64,000 nucleotides of DNA from Avimuribaculum sp964395975 (GTDB lineage Bacteria > Bacteroidota > Bacteroidia > Bacteroidales > Muribaculaceae). Positions 54,737 through 64,000 of the stretch are shown here, one piece after another; the stretch's first letter is position 1, and the number at the start of each line of letters is the position of its first letter. The position numbers and the translations under genes were made by a program. The DNA lies in contig CAYNBZ010000004.1 in NCBI GenBank assembly GCA_964395975.1, positions 1 through 64,000 of the forward strand, in the 5' to 3' direction. Under the pieces are notes generated by a model that saw only the letters and a program-made list of their open reading frames with translations, had not been told where the DNA came from and made no database searches.

Positions 54737-57664
54737 ATGAATATTATAAAATTTTTTAGTAATAAACGACGTATTCTTTTACCACCATCAACCATTCCTA
54801 CTTATTGCATACTGGCGATGCTGTTCATGCCAACAGTCATGCAAGCCTACCCATTGGTGATAAATTATAACCGCTCAGTTTACGGCGCAGGTACACAAAA
54901 CTGGGAAATCAGCCAAGACTCATTTGGACGAATGCTGTTTGCCAACAATACAGGTCTTCTTATATATGACAGCCGCAACTGGTCGTTGCTACAACTGAGC
55001 AACTACACCACCGTACGCTCAATATATGTAGATGATGAATCCATGAGAATATATGCCGGAGGCTCGGAAGAATTTGGCTATTTTGCCAATAACGGCAACG
55101 GCGTGATGCAATATGTGAGCCTCCTACCTACACTCACCGAAAAAGACTTTAGATTCAGTGAAATATGGAATATTTTCGACACGGGCAACTACGTATGGTT
55201 TCAAGGTGACTTCAACATATTCCGATACGATGGCAACAGTACCGTACCTATACCATATAACCACAAAATCACCACATCGGCGTTCGTAAAGGATCGACTA
55301 TTCGTAGCTTCACAAGAGGGCGGCGTGTGCATACTCAATGGTACACAGTACACCCCCATAGTCGGTAACGAAATGCTCATTGGCAAGCGGATATGTTCGA
55401 TACTGCCATACACCGAAAGCGACATACTGTTTGTTACCGACTTCGATGGAATATTCATATACAATGGCAACAGCGTCAAACAATTTGAAACCGACATAGA
55501 TGATTTTTTAAAAGAAAACCAAGTATTCTGTGCCGAGACAAATGGCAAGGAACTTGTATTCGGCACTGTTAACAAAGGCATAGTTATAAAAGACATTGCC
55601 AATGGCAACAACACCTATGTCAACACTCACACCGGTATGCAAAACAACACTGTGCTGAGCATCAGTTTCGACAAAATGGACAATATATGGCTCGGCCTTG
55701 ACAATGGTATCGACCACGTACTGTATAACTCACCAATATCAACGCTTTTCGGCTCAAACATGTATGGGGCGGGATATGCCTCGATGTTGCAAAATGGCAC
55801 ATTGTATCTCGGTACAAACCAAGGGTTGTACCGAACTTCATACCCCATCGTCAACTCTATTGTGCCGGTAAAACTTGAGCTGCTAATGAAAGGACAAGTG
55901 TGGAGTATCGACACCATTGGCGGCACCATATTCATAAGCAGCGACAGAGGCCTGTTCAAACTCGATCACAACAACTTGTCGCAAATAAGCGGTATTCCGG
56001 GTACATGGTCGGTAATTCCTCTGAAAAAGCATCCCGGATATGCGCTTGCTTCCACATACGAATACTTCTATCTGATAAAGCACACGGCCGACGGTTGGAC
56101 ATTTAGCAACCGTATAGAAGGCTATAACGAGGCTGGAGGACACATTATAGAAGACGAATACGGTGCAATATGGATAAGCCATTGGATGAAGGGAATATAT
56201 AAACTCGAATTAGCCCCCGACCTGCAACGATTTGAAAAGGTATCGCTTTACAATCACAACAAGGGATTCCCTACTGACCGCAACAACACGCTTTATGAAA
56301 TAGATGGCAGACTTGAATTTTCCACCGAAGGTGGATTCTACATATACAATCCACAAACCGATTCAATGATACCTGACCCATACATGAATAGCCTTTTTGG
56401 AACACATACCTCGATACGCCTGTACCAATCTCCCTATAAAGACATGTGGGGTGTATCGGCAAAATATATTTGTGCCGCTTTCTATAATGCATCGGGAACA
56501 TATACAATCGACTCAATAACATACAAACCACTTCTAGACCGACTGATTGTGGGATTCGAAGACTTTAATTTCACATCGCCGCGCAAACTTATAGTTTCGA
56601 ATGAAGATGGTTTTTTTGAAATCGACATAGACCGAGAACACAAAGTTAACTGGAAAAGCAAGTTGTATGTAAACAAAATATACGCTACCGGTCTGCCTGG
56701 CGACTCGCTCATCTTCTCCACTAACAGTAATCTCATCGACAAGAAATTCAGCTATCCTTACAAACTGAATTCATTGCGTTTCGAATTTATCTGTCCTGAA
56801 TACCGACAACAAGGAGCAGTACAATACAGCTACTATCTCGAAAACTACGACCCCGGATGGAGCGAATACACACAGGCAACGTCAAAAGAGTACACTCAAC
56901 TGCACGAAGGTTCCTATGTGCTACACATCCGCTCATTCAATCGATATGACGACAGCCGTGAGGAATGTGCGTTTCGTTTCCACATTTTACCGCCATGGTA
57001 TCGGAGCACGTGGGCCATCTTATTCTATGTACTTGCCACGGTGGCCGCAATATGGCAGATAGAACGCCTGATACGCAAAAAATCGCGCAACGCGGCAATA
57101 GCCATTGCCAAACGTAAAGGAGCCGAATTAGCCGAATATAAACGTAAAGCCGAAGAAGAAAAATTGCGGCGCGAAAATGAAATTGCACATCTGAAGAGTG
57201 AACAGCTTGAACACGACATCCGCTACAAGTCACAGGAGCTATCAAGTGCAACGATGAACGTAATGCGTAAAAACGAGATACTGATAGACATAGCCTGCCA
57301 AATAACAAAATTGCAAGAAAGCGATGAAAAATCATCGCTTAGCCCCGTTGCAATCAAGCAATTGAACAAAATACAAAAGCTGATCCAAGAAAATATCAGC
57401 CACGATGACGATTGGCAGAAATTTGCTCAAAACTTCGATGTGGTATATGAGAATTACTTAAAACGACTCACAGCCCAATATCCACAACTCAACGTGAGCG
57501 ACAAGCGACTGTGTGCATATTTAAAAATGGGACTAAGCTCCAAAGAGATTGCCCCGCTACTCAACATTTCATACCGTAGCGTAGAAATGGCCCGTTACCG
57601 ATTAAGGAAAAAGATGGGACTCAACCGTGACATCAATCTTGCAGAGTATCTGCAAACGCTATAA
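54737..57664 (+). CDS. Membrane-spanning propeller/Y_Y_Y sensor with LuxR-type DNA-binding domain
   Basis: 975 aa from ATG 54737. A TTG further upstream (54713) is less likely, because the 54737 start keeps the membrane anchor. Order: N-terminal signal anchor (IPTYCILAMLFMPTVMQAYP), a periplasmic two-component-regulator-type propeller (about 40-660), a Y_Y_Y domain (about 678-748, YSYYLENYDPGWSEYTQATS), a membrane helix (about 757-776, ILFYVLATVAAIWQI), a coiled coil (about 780-860), and a C-terminal LuxR/GerE helix-turn-helix (last about 60 residues: LSSKEIAPLLNISYRSVEMA). It lacks histidine kinase and receiver domains, so ligand binding outside would be transmitted straight to DNA binding. 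Divergent from susC, it is the likely regulator of the glucan locus. Confidence 0.85.
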   Translation: MNIIKFFSNKRRILLPPSTIPTYCILAMLFMPTVMQAYPLVINYNRSVYGAGTQNWEISQDSFGRMLFANNTGLLIYDSRNWSLLQLSNYTTVRSIYVDDESMRIYAGGSEEFGYFANNGNGVMQYVSLLPTLTEKDFRFSEIWNIFDTGNYVWFQGDFNIFRYDGNSTVPIPYNHKITTSAFVKDRLFVASQEGGVCILNGTQYTPIVGNEMLIGKRICSILPYTESDILFVTDFDGIFIYNGNSVKQFETDIDDFLKENQVFCAETNGKELVFGTVNKGIVIKDIANGNNTYVNTHTGMQNNTVLSISFDKMDNIWLGLDNGIDHVLYNSPISTLFGSNMYGAGYASMLQNGTLYLGTNQGLYRTSYPIVNSIVPVKLELLMKGQVWSIDTIGGTIFISSDRGLFKLDHNNLSQISGIPGTWSVIPLKKHPGYALASTYEYFYLIKHTADGWTFSNRIEGYNEAGGHIIEDEYGAIWISHWMKGIYKLELAPDLQRFEKVSLYNHNKGFPTDRNNTLYEIDGRLEFSTEGGFYIYNPQTDSMIPDPYMNSLFGTHTSIRLYQSPYKDMWGVSAKYICAAFYNASGTYTIDSITYKPLLDRLIVGFEDFNFTSPRKLIVSNEDGFFEIDIDREHKVNWKSKLYVNKIYATGLPGDSLIFSTNSNLIDKKFSYPYKLNSLRFEFICPEYRQQGAVQYSYYLENYDPGWSEYTQATSKEYTQLHEGSYVLHIRSFNRYDDSREECAFRFHILPPWYRSTWAILFYVLATVAAIWQIERLIRKKSRNAAIAIAKRKGAELAEYKRKAEEEKLRRENEIAHLKSEQLEHDIRYKSQELSSATMNVMRKNEILIDIACQITKLQESDEKSSLSPVAIKQLNKIQKLIQENISHDDDWQKFAQNFDVVYENYLKRLTAQYPQLNVSDKRLCAYLKMGLSSKEIAPLLNISYRSVEMARYRLRKKMGLNRDINLAEYLQTL

Positions 57665-57722
57665 ACAGGCAAAATGCCAATCATTTTTTAATCAGCACAC
57701 AAACCAAGAAAGCGAAAAAGAG

Positions 57723-57758
57723 TGCGCACATGAGGACGACCTGCCATTCATGTGCGCA
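57723..57758. terminator. Bidirectional terminator-like hairpin
   Basis: An 11-bp stem (TGCGCACATGA with TCATGTGCGCA) between convergent genes. On the minus strand it is followed by CTCTTTTTC, which suits the downstream end of the thioredoxin-lipoprotein gene. Bases 57759-57899 hold nothing else recognisable. Confidence 0.6.
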
Positions 57759-57899
57759 TAAAATCAATAAGTTCACCCTGTCATCAAACCGGTAATGTCC
57801 AGTCGGAGTGGTATGTAATCGTCGATGCCAAGAGTTATTTCACTATTTTGTCAACATTCTATTCGAGAAGCGACTTCTCCTAAAGGCTCTTAAGTGTAA

Positions 57900-58970
57900 C
57901 TACTTTTTATCATTCATAACTTCGTCGACCTTCGCAATCATTGCATCCCCACGTAAATTACGCGCCACAATTGTCCCGTCAGGAGCAAACAAAATGATAT
58001 GAGGGATGCCATTGATTCCATATATGTCGGTAGGCACAGAACCTGCATTAATAATTTGTTTCCATGGAATTTGCAATTCTTCAATGGCCTTGTGAGTGGC
58101 TGCAGGAGCATCCCACACAGCTATTCCAAGCACTGTAAGTCCCTTGCCGCTATATTTTTCGTAAATCTTCTTGATATTTGGGATTTCGGCACGACATGGT
58201 CCACACCAACTTGCCCAAAAGTCGGCAAGCACGTAATCACCTTTGCCTACATAGTCCGATAACTTCTGCTCCACACCATTCTCATCGGCAACAGCAAAAT
58301 CAGTGAACATCGTCCCCTCGACAGTTTTTTCACGATTACGTATGACATCAAGCATCCGATTCACATATGCCGATTGAGCCACTATGGGAGCCGATGCAAG
58401 CTCATCCTCAATCTCGGCAAGCTTTAACTCGGCAAGTTGCACATAATGTACAAATGCATACATGCCTAGAGAATTATCGTTATTAGCTTGATATACCGAT
58501 TTGAATTTATCCACATATACCACATCAAGGCTGTCCATTGTATTCTGGAAACCAATGGAATCTATTTTACCCATGCCGTATTCTTTCATCAAGCATTCAG
58601 CTTCCTGCTCCAACAAGCCAATAGAATCCAAAAACGCATTACGGAGATCATTCAACCGTGTACCAACTGCTTTCCGATCCTTGCCGACAGTGATTACACC
58701 CGGTTCAACAATAAACGAAATTTGCCTACGTCCATTTAATTTAACAACACCAATAAAATCCTTATCGGTCAAGCCCTCTATCTTAACAATCGAATCGGTG
58801 ACAACTGCTGAAGCCACAGTATCGTTGTTGTCGAAATTTGTCAAATAAATAGTATCTCCGACAGAAATACCTGCAGGTAACGTCATCGTAATCGAATATT
58901 TGCCGGCATTGCCACACGACACAAGCAGCACAATCGCTGCCATGAAAAACAGTATTTTTTTCATATTCAT
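57900..58970 (-). CDS. TlpA/ResA-like thioredoxin lipoprotein with DUF4369-like domain
   Basis: 356 aa from ATG 58970 (58964 is equally possible; the frame continues upstream but the lipoprotein signal MNMKKILFFMAAIVLLVSC fixes the region). Lipidated at C19. Residues about 25-215 match the DUF4369-like N-terminal part found in Bacteroidales thiol-disulfide proteins. The C terminus is a thioredoxin fold with the active site WASWCGPCRAE and cis-Pro GINGIPHIILFAPDG. Periplasmic disulfide reductase or exchange role inferred. Promoter at 59000-59030. Confidence 0.88.
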   Translation of the reverse strand: MNMKKILFFMAAIVLLVSCGNAGKYSITMTLPAGISVGDTIYLTNFDNNDTVASAVVTDSIVKIEGLTDKDFIGVVKLNGRRQISFIVEPGVITVGKDRKAVGTRLNDLRNAFLDSIGLLEQEAECLMKEYGMGKIDSIGFQNTMDSLDVVYVDKFKSVYQANNDNSLGMYAFVHYVQLAELKLAEIEDELASAPIVAQSAYVNRMLDVIRNREKTVEGTMFTDFAVADENGVEQKLSDYVGKGDYVLADFWASWCGPCRAEIPNIKKIYEKYSGKGLTVLGIAVWDAPAATHKAIEELQIPWKQIINAGSVPTDIYGINGIPHIILFAPDGTIVARNLRGDAMIAKVDEVMNDKK

Positions 58971-58999
58971 AAAATTTGCTATTGTTCTAATAATTGGCT

Positions 59000-59030
59000 C
59001 AAAGTTAAAGTTTATTGCCAAATAAAACAA
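59000..59030 (-). promoter_or_regulatory. Promoter for the thioredoxin lipoprotein
   Basis: On the minus strand, -33 TTG (59028-59030) and -7 TAACTTTG (59000-59007), 20 nt apart. Confidence 0.7.
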
Positions 59031-59141
59031 AAACAAGAAGCATGATAATTTCGTAACAAATATATCTGCAAAACAACAATTTTCCTGCTTTCGCTCTATA
59101 CCATAAGACTTGTATAAGCCCTTATATTCTCGTTAATCCAT

Positions 59142-60224
59142 TTATCTGTAAACAGCGAGAATCTCCTTCATAAAACGTGAATAGTTCAACATCTCATCAA
59201 ACTTGAGTTTGGCCTCGTGACCAATTTGCTTTCGTTTATTTGTATCGGTGAGCAGACGTTCCAAGACATGTGCCAAAGCATCAACATCGGCAGGCGGAAC
59301 AAGCACTCCGTCTTTCCATGATTCGATGTATTCGCACTGTGCACCATTGTCGGTAGCAACCACGCACTTTCCAGCCTGCATGAATTCCATAGGAGAAAGC
59401 GGACAAGCTTCACGCACTATAGAAGGAGCCACACCAATATCGCACTCGCATATCAATTGCCTTACATTATGCGAAAATCCATAGAACGATACCCTGTCGC
59501 CAATTTTCAATCTGCACGCCAGCTCAGCTAAACGTTCTGAAAAATTTCGCGGCTTGCATGTCCCGATAAACACTACATGAAAAGGGATATGCGAAATGGC
59601 GGCCAATGCCCGTATCAACACTTCACACCCTTTCGACCTACGCACCCGTCCTGTAAATAAAATAAGTGGCACACCTTCAGGAATAGTAAATCTTTCCCTC
59701 AACGACTCAACGACAACAGGTGCAATAGGTGGCTGTTGTACGCTGTTAAGCACCACATGACACAGTTCCTCGGGCATCCAGCGATTCACTTCCAACCAGA
59801 GCATTTTGGCCAAATGAGAAACAAAAATGATGGCATGTAACTTCTTAAAAAAGCTCCTGCACAAACATCCTGTACGACTGGCTCTTGCAATGTGACGAGT
59901 CAAAACGACACGCACATTTCTATGGCTACGTATTTTTGCCACAATGGCCATCGGCACAAACCTCGTGTCATGAATGTGAAGTACATCAATCTCTTTTTCC
60001 TTTATTAAGCATGTCAATTTTGCAGCCAATCTGAAATCCCACCTACACATAAACGGGACAAACTCTACACCCATATTCTCGCACAGACGGTCTGCCACAG
60101 CCCGACTTCGACGAGCCAAAAACCAGACATTGTGTCCCTGTGCAATAAGTGTATTACCCAAGTCCAACACATATTGTTCGGCACCACCCCACACTTTACC
60201 TGGAAAAATTTGTAATACATTCAT
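59142..60224 (-). CDS. Glycosyltransferase family 4
   Basis: 360 aa GT-B fold enzyme transferring a sugar from a nucleotide donor to an envelope glycan. N-terminal GGAEQYVLDLGNTL; C-terminal donor site with LILFTGRVRRSKGCEVLIRA and the E-x7-E motif REACPLSPMEFMQAGK. The donor and acceptor cannot be told from sequence. It overlaps the preceding gene by 4 bp and ends the cluster. Confidence 0.92.
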   Translation of the reverse strand: MNVLQIFPGKVWGGAEQYVLDLGNTLIAQGHNVWFLARRSRAVADRLCENMGVEFVPFMCRWDFRLAAKLTCLIKEKEIDVLHIHDTRFVPMAIVAKIRSHRNVRVVLTRHIARASRTGCLCRSFFKKLHAIIFVSHLAKMLWLEVNRWMPEELCHVVLNSVQQPPIAPVVVESLRERFTIPEGVPLILFTGRVRRSKGCEVLIRALAAISHIPFHVVFIGTCKPRNFSERLAELACRLKIGDRVSFYGFSHNVRQLICECDIGVAPSIVREACPLSPMEFMQAGKCVVATDNGAQCEYIESWKDGVLVPPADVDALAHVLERLLTDTNKRKQIGHEAKLKFDEMLNYSRFMKEILAVYR

Positions 60225-62056
60225 CGGCGATCCAAGTCATCATAAAGAGTTTGTAAAATTGCCTTCCCCATTTTTTCTCGGCGAGAATCGGCTCCTTCTA
60301 ACGCGATATTTGCTACGTTGTCGAAGTTGATGTAACCACGCTCATCACGCAACAAAAATCCATTGTTATAGGTATGAAATGAGAACGGACATGTATAGGT
60401 ATCGGCCAATACATCCCGACTAAATGTAAAATCAGTGTGAGGCAGTTCCATCTGCCCTAACAGAGTAGCGGCAATGTCTGTTTGGCTCATAAGAGTGTCT
60501 ATACGGCATGGCTGCTTTATCGCACCACCAAGCAACAATAACGGTATATGTGACTGCTCGTCACGTGACAAGGCTTGTTGCAGATTTATGCCGTGATCTC
60601 CTGTACATATTATCAGCAGATTATCCCATGCAGATGTAAACCTGAGCTTTTCGACAAATTCTCCGAAGCAGGCATCTACATAAGCAAAAGAATTTGCCAC
60701 CATGTCATCCTTAATTCGGTCATAAGGCACAGTAAACGGTTCATGCGAACTGAGCGTTTGGAAAGTAGTGTACCATCGCACTCCTTTACGCTCTTTTTGT
60801 AAAATATCGTCATACAGCCATTTGAATATATATCCATCGTGTACACCCCAACTACATTTCGGTGCATTAGACGGGAAATCGCTTTGACACACAATGCGAT
60901 CGTGTCCTGAAGCCAAATAATAATCTGACTTGTGAAATATCGATAAATCACCGCCATGAACGGCCATGGTAGCATATCCGGCGATGTCGCGCAACGTGCG
61001 CGGTAATGCCGGCAGATGCGGTAACTTTCTCGAGTAATTAATAATACTCGTCGTAGGTTGACCTAAGTAACCACTAAGAATACATACAAGGCCGCGGTCG
61101 GTGCGAAAACTGCCGGCGGTACAACGTGTAAACAGTACTCCTTCGCAAGCCAAGCGGTCGAAATTTTCAGCAACACCTTGCATTCCGCCAAGCGAACCGA
61201 CATACTTGGCACAAAGACTCTCCCACACGATTAATAATATATTGGGACGCTTGGTGTTTAACAATTGTACTTGTGGTGTTCCTTCTACAACAAAAGCCGG
61301 AGCAACTATTTTTCGGCATTCTTCGGGTGAAAAATATCTGAACTGCTTGCTGAAATTTTCTTTTAAAGATAACGAATATATAAGACTATATAACGGATTC
61401 AATGCGCTGTGATTACAAAAAGGGTTGCTGCTGTAAAACACAATGCTCGGATTGTTTGGTCGCCGTTTCAATCCGCGTATGATTATAAAAAAGAAAATTA
61501 CTAATGACAGGAATCCCACAAAAATCAGACAATGATTCACCCAACTTTCAGGCATAATATGCATTTCTGAATAATAGACCGACAGTAGCTCAAGCATTGT
61601 AAAAAACACACCGGATACAACACATACCAAAATAAGAGCAACAGCTATATATGCAGCTGAGACACTGGCAAAAGCACCTTTCAAAGAACGTAAATAAGTA
61701 AAAACCGAAGCGTTTATCTTGCTTTGCCAGAATCGATACAGAGCAGTGTCGGCCACTGTAAGCAATCCGACTGCGACAGAAAGAACCAGATTGCAACACA
61801 ACAACGGCACACAACAGTCAAAACGAGGGAAATGGGCATTGAGCCAAACTATCACCATAGGCAATGCAGTGAGATAAGCCGCTGCTATCAGGTCGGAACG
61901 TACACCCTTATAAAAAATATGCCATACATCACGCAGGTGAATGGGAGCCATGCTCGACTTGAGATTGTACAAACAAAACAATGGCCTCTGAACAAATACA
62001 AAAAAAGCAATGCACAAAGCATAATAACACACCACAAAAAGAAAAGCCATATACAT
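60221..62056 (-). CDS. LTA synthase-like/phosphoethanolamine transferase-type membrane enzyme
   Basis: 611 aa. Five or so membrane helices (about 1-200) precede an extracytoplasmic sulfatase-fold domain. Visible motifs are NILLIVWESLCAKYVGSLGG, the nucleophile region SFRTDRGLVCILSGY (Thr as candidate), SSHEPFTVPYDR and the metal-binding CTGDHG. In Gram-negatives this family adds phosphoglycerol or phosphoethanolamine to LPS or other glycans; here the substrate is inferred from the glycosyltransferases around it. It follows the GT9 gene by 3 bp and overlaps the GT4 gene by 4 bp. Confidence 0.85.
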   Translation of the reverse strand: MYMAFLFVVCYYALCIAFFVFVQRPLFCLYNLKSSMAPIHLRDVWHIFYKGVRSDLIAAAYLTALPMVIVWLNAHFPRFDCCVPLLCCNLVLSVAVGLLTVADTALYRFWQSKINASVFTYLRSLKGAFASVSAAYIAVALILVCVVSGVFFTMLELLSVYYSEMHIMPESWVNHCLIFVGFLSLVIFFFIIIRGLKRRPNNPSIVFYSSNPFCNHSALNPLYSLIYSLSLKENFSKQFRYFSPEECRKIVAPAFVVEGTPQVQLLNTKRPNILLIVWESLCAKYVGSLGGMQGVAENFDRLACEGVLFTRCTAGSFRTDRGLVCILSGYLGQPTTSIINYSRKLPHLPALPRTLRDIAGYATMAVHGGDLSIFHKSDYYLASGHDRIVCQSDFPSNAPKCSWGVHDGYIFKWLYDDILQKERKGVRWYTTFQTLSSHEPFTVPYDRIKDDMVANSFAYVDACFGEFVEKLRFTSAWDNLLIICTGDHGINLQQALSRDEQSHIPLLLLGGAIKQPCRIDTLMSQTDIAATLLGQMELPHTDFTFSRDVLADTYTCPFSFHTYNNGFLLRDERGYINFDNVANIALEGADSRREKMGKAILQTLYDDLDRR

Positions 62057-62059
62057 TTT

Positions 62060-63076
62060 TTACTCTAATATTTGTTTAACCCTGTGAACAATCATCTTAG
62101 GTTCAATGTCTTTAAGGCATTGAAAATGTTTTTTATTACAAGTGTTTCCGCCTGCAATGCTACATGGTTGACAAGGAATATCCAGACACACAGCATTTTC
62201 CAGACTTTGCCCATAACCGAGGAAACCACAGACAGGCGTTGTGCTGCCCCATACCGTAACTGCCTTGGTGCCAACAAGCGATGCCAAATGTTGATTGGCC
62301 GAATCCATAGTTATCATGAGGTGCAACCTGCTCATAACCGTCAATTCCTTTTCCATTGCAAGTTTTCCTGCAAGCGACACGCATCCGTTACAGCTTTCAG
62401 ACCAAGAATCAAGCAACTCGGCTTCTTTTCCCTTTCCACCAAACAAATAAACATAAAAACCCTGTGCAACAAGCATTTCTACCACTCGTTGCATCAACTG
62501 TAATGGATAGGTTTTGTTATAATAACGTGCAAATGGTGCAACTCCTATGGCCGGTTGTTTCACTACAAAAGGTAAATCGCCTGTTTTATTGCCATCGAAC
62601 AAAGAACGGAAATCGAGTTTTACATGACATCCAAGCCTTGCAAAGACCGCAGCATAGCGTTCAATGAAATTGGCATGCGGCCTGTAACACTTCTCTTTGA
62701 GTAATTTATGCCGGTCGAAACGATGTTTCTGCACCATTACCACACGGATGCCCCTCAACATATAAAACAAATCGATAACCCATGAACGCAACACATTATG
62801 CAAATCAACCACAACATCGACGTGTAACCGCGACAACTTCCGCAGCAATGCCAACATTCCGTGCACACCCTTATTCCGTCCCGATAAATCTACCGTCAAC
62901 AAAAACAAGTTGCCGGGTTTATTTAAAAACAGTTGGGCGAAAAACGGCCTCGTCACCACATAAAGCCGTACATGCGGGTGCTGTCGAGCCACAGAATAAA
63001 GCACAGGAATGGTCATGGCCACATCACCCAATGCCGAGAATCTTATGACCAATATGTCGATATGCTTGTCACTCAT
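62060..63076 (-). CDS. Glycosyltransferase family 9 (heptosyltransferase-like)
   Basis: 338 aa. The ADP-heptose:LPS heptosyltransferase fold is marked by ILVIRFSALGDVAMTIPVLY at the N terminus and the donor-site MDSANQHLASLVGTKAVTVWG with GYGQ following. Probably adds a sugar to the LPS core. Overlaps the GT90 gene by 8 bp, so the two are coupled. Confidence 0.93.
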   Translation of the reverse strand: MSDKHIDILVIRFSALGDVAMTIPVLYSVARQHPHVRLYVVTRPFFAQLFLNKPGNLFLLTVDLSGRNKGVHGMLALLRKLSRLHVDVVVDLHNVLRSWVIDLFYMLRGIRVVMVQKHRFDRHKLLKEKCYRPHANFIERYAAVFARLGCHVKLDFRSLFDGNKTGDLPFVVKQPAIGVAPFARYYNKTYPLQLMQRVVEMLVAQGFYVYLFGGKGKEAELLDSWSESCNGCVSLAGKLAMEKELTVMSRLHLMITMDSANQHLASLVGTKAVTVWGSTTPVCGFLGYGQSLENAVCLDIPCQPCSIAGGNTCNKKHFQCLKDIEPKMIVHRVKQILE

Positions 63077-64000
63077 TATCTTGCGAAGAGCCCGATGTCA
63101 CATCAAAATAACGTTTTATCACTGCATAAGAAGTGTATTGTTCAACTTTTTCGTTTTGGAACTGCCTGACATACTCATGAGCATGGCTAATAATAGCCTC
63201 AGCTTCAGCTTGATGCGTCATGTAATATGACGTTTTTTCTATCAAGTCGGAATAATCGTCTTTAATCTCCACATAATGATAGTCACCTATAAGCCGTCCC
63301 TCCATAAACCATGACTCAATCTTGGGACGCGGCATCACGGCCAACGAATTCGACGACATTACCCATTTCAAATTAGTGGCAACATCATGACCCTCTATAC
63401 AGCAAATGAACTTATAACCCAATTGCATGTCGATGCTCATATAAGGTTTCACATATTCGGGATGTCCATCATCCACATCATCATTTATGCGCCCTATGTC
63501 ACACATCGGATGGTTATGGTACATCTTTATCAATTTGGTGCGTTGCGGTTGTTTACGGACTACATTACGAAACAATATCTTGTTTTGCTTACAACCAAAT
63601 GGTAAAACATCGTTGACAAAGGCAAAATGCCTCATACGATTCAGTTTGCACACCACAGAACGGGTCGTTCCCTCTGTAATGGGGCGACTCTTTACAAATG
63701 CAGGTACCGGTGTTTCATAATCGACATCGCCAAATAAATAACAAAAACGCCGGTGACGACCAAACAGACGTACATACTCATACAAATCGAAGAAATAGGC
63801 AGAGAACCTGTGCTTCTTTCCAAACGGGAAAGTAAATTCTTTTACACAGACGGCATCAGACACACCCTGAATTGTACTCCCTTGCGGAAGTCGTGCATAA
63901 TATGAGGCTCGTTCATTCACTATAAACATTTCTTCCTTCGTAAGCGATTTCATCTTTCTAAAAAACCACCAACGGTACAATCCATCGGGTACCAAGGCAT
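63069..64000 (-). CDS. GT90-like (LpsA/CAP10) glycosyltransferase, 5' end outside the window
   Basis: At least 308 aa are visible. The frame is still open at 64000, so the N terminus is missing. KHRFSAYFFDLYEYVRLFGR, FVNDVLPFGCKQNKILFRNV and MSIDMQLGYKFICCIEGHDV followed by MPRPKIESWFMEG match family 90 (LPS-modifying LpsA-type) transferases. It probably transfers a sugar onto the LPS core or O-polysaccharide. First visible gene of the four-gene envelope cluster. Confidence 0.85.
   Translation of the reverse strand, partial: ALVPDGLYRWWFFRKMKSLTKEEMFIVNERASYYARLPQGSTIQGVSDAVCVKEFTFPFGKKHRFSAYFFDLYEYVRLFGRHRRFCYLFGDVDYETPVPAFVKSRPITEGTTRSVVCKLNRMRHFAFVNDVLPFGCKQNKILFRNVVRKQPQRTKLIKMYHNHPMCDIGRINDDVDDGHPEYVKPYMSIDMQLGYKFICCIEGHDVATNLKWVMSSNSLAVMPRPKIESWFMEGRLIGDYHYVEIKDDYSDLIEKTSYYMTHQAEAEAIISHAHEYVRQFQNEKVEQYTSYAVIKRYFDVTSGSSQDNE

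Overview
The window reads as chromosomal DNA of a gut-type Bacteroidales bacterium; a Muribaculaceae-like lineage is plausible but not proven. Evidence: SusC/SusD outer-membrane pairs, Bacteroidetes-type promoters (TTG, about 19-20 nt, TAnnTTTG) in front of many genes, DUF5106 and DUF4369-type thioredoxins, a kdsA/LPS-type envelope, and C-terminal tails of the type IX secretion kind on several exported proteins. No transposase, integrase, phage gene, rRNA or CRISPR array was seen.

Layout. 1-8700: tRNA-Asn, an S41 protease with mfd, initiator tRNA-fMet, a TonB-dependent receptor, and rpmE2. 8893-11041: lepA. 11125-17110: a tight seven-gene minus-strand run (DUF5106 thioredoxin-like, DoxX, mnmA, bifunctional nuclease, nucleoside-type MFS transporter, rsmE, kdsA). 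17271-18934: murQ with a MurNAc/GlcNAc kinase, a peptidoglycan-sugar recycling pair. 19422-27544: a type I restriction-modification locus (broken xre regulator, hsdM, hsdS, 5' fragment of hsdR, a Schlafen/AlbA_2-type gene, intact hsdR). 27967-31618: an unusual three-gene operon in which a membrane-anchored TIR-like/DUF4062-like protein precedes two related exported helical-repeat proteins; this is the best candidate here for an undescribed system. 31776-38447: housekeeping genes rsfS, ftsH, dnaE and a thioredoxin. 38597-42526: an AraC regulator divergent from argH, an aldo/keto reductase and a Rieske-like lipoprotein. 42589-57664: a beta-1,3-glucan (laminarin-type) utilization locus with SusC, SusD, a candidate glycan-binding protein, two GH16, one GH3 and one GH128-type enzyme, divergent from its likely membrane-spanning LuxR-type regulator. 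57900-58970: a lipoprotein thioredoxin. 59142-64000: an envelope-polysaccharide cluster (GT4, LTA-synthase-like sulfatase-fold enzyme, GT9 heptosyltransferase-like, GT90), running off the right edge.

How the parts work together. In the glucan locus, extracellular GH16 and GH128 endo-enzymes would cut beta-1,3-glucan, SusD and the binding protein would capture oligosaccharides, SusC would import them, and the GH3 lipoprotein would release glucose; the regulator's periplasmic propeller would sense the oligosaccharide. The restriction locus shows signs of recombination: a 130-bp direct repeat of the hsdR 5' end brackets the Schlafen-like gene, and the regulator in front of hsdM has lost its ATG and reading frame. 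Functions are called from motifs and family memory only; no database search was run.
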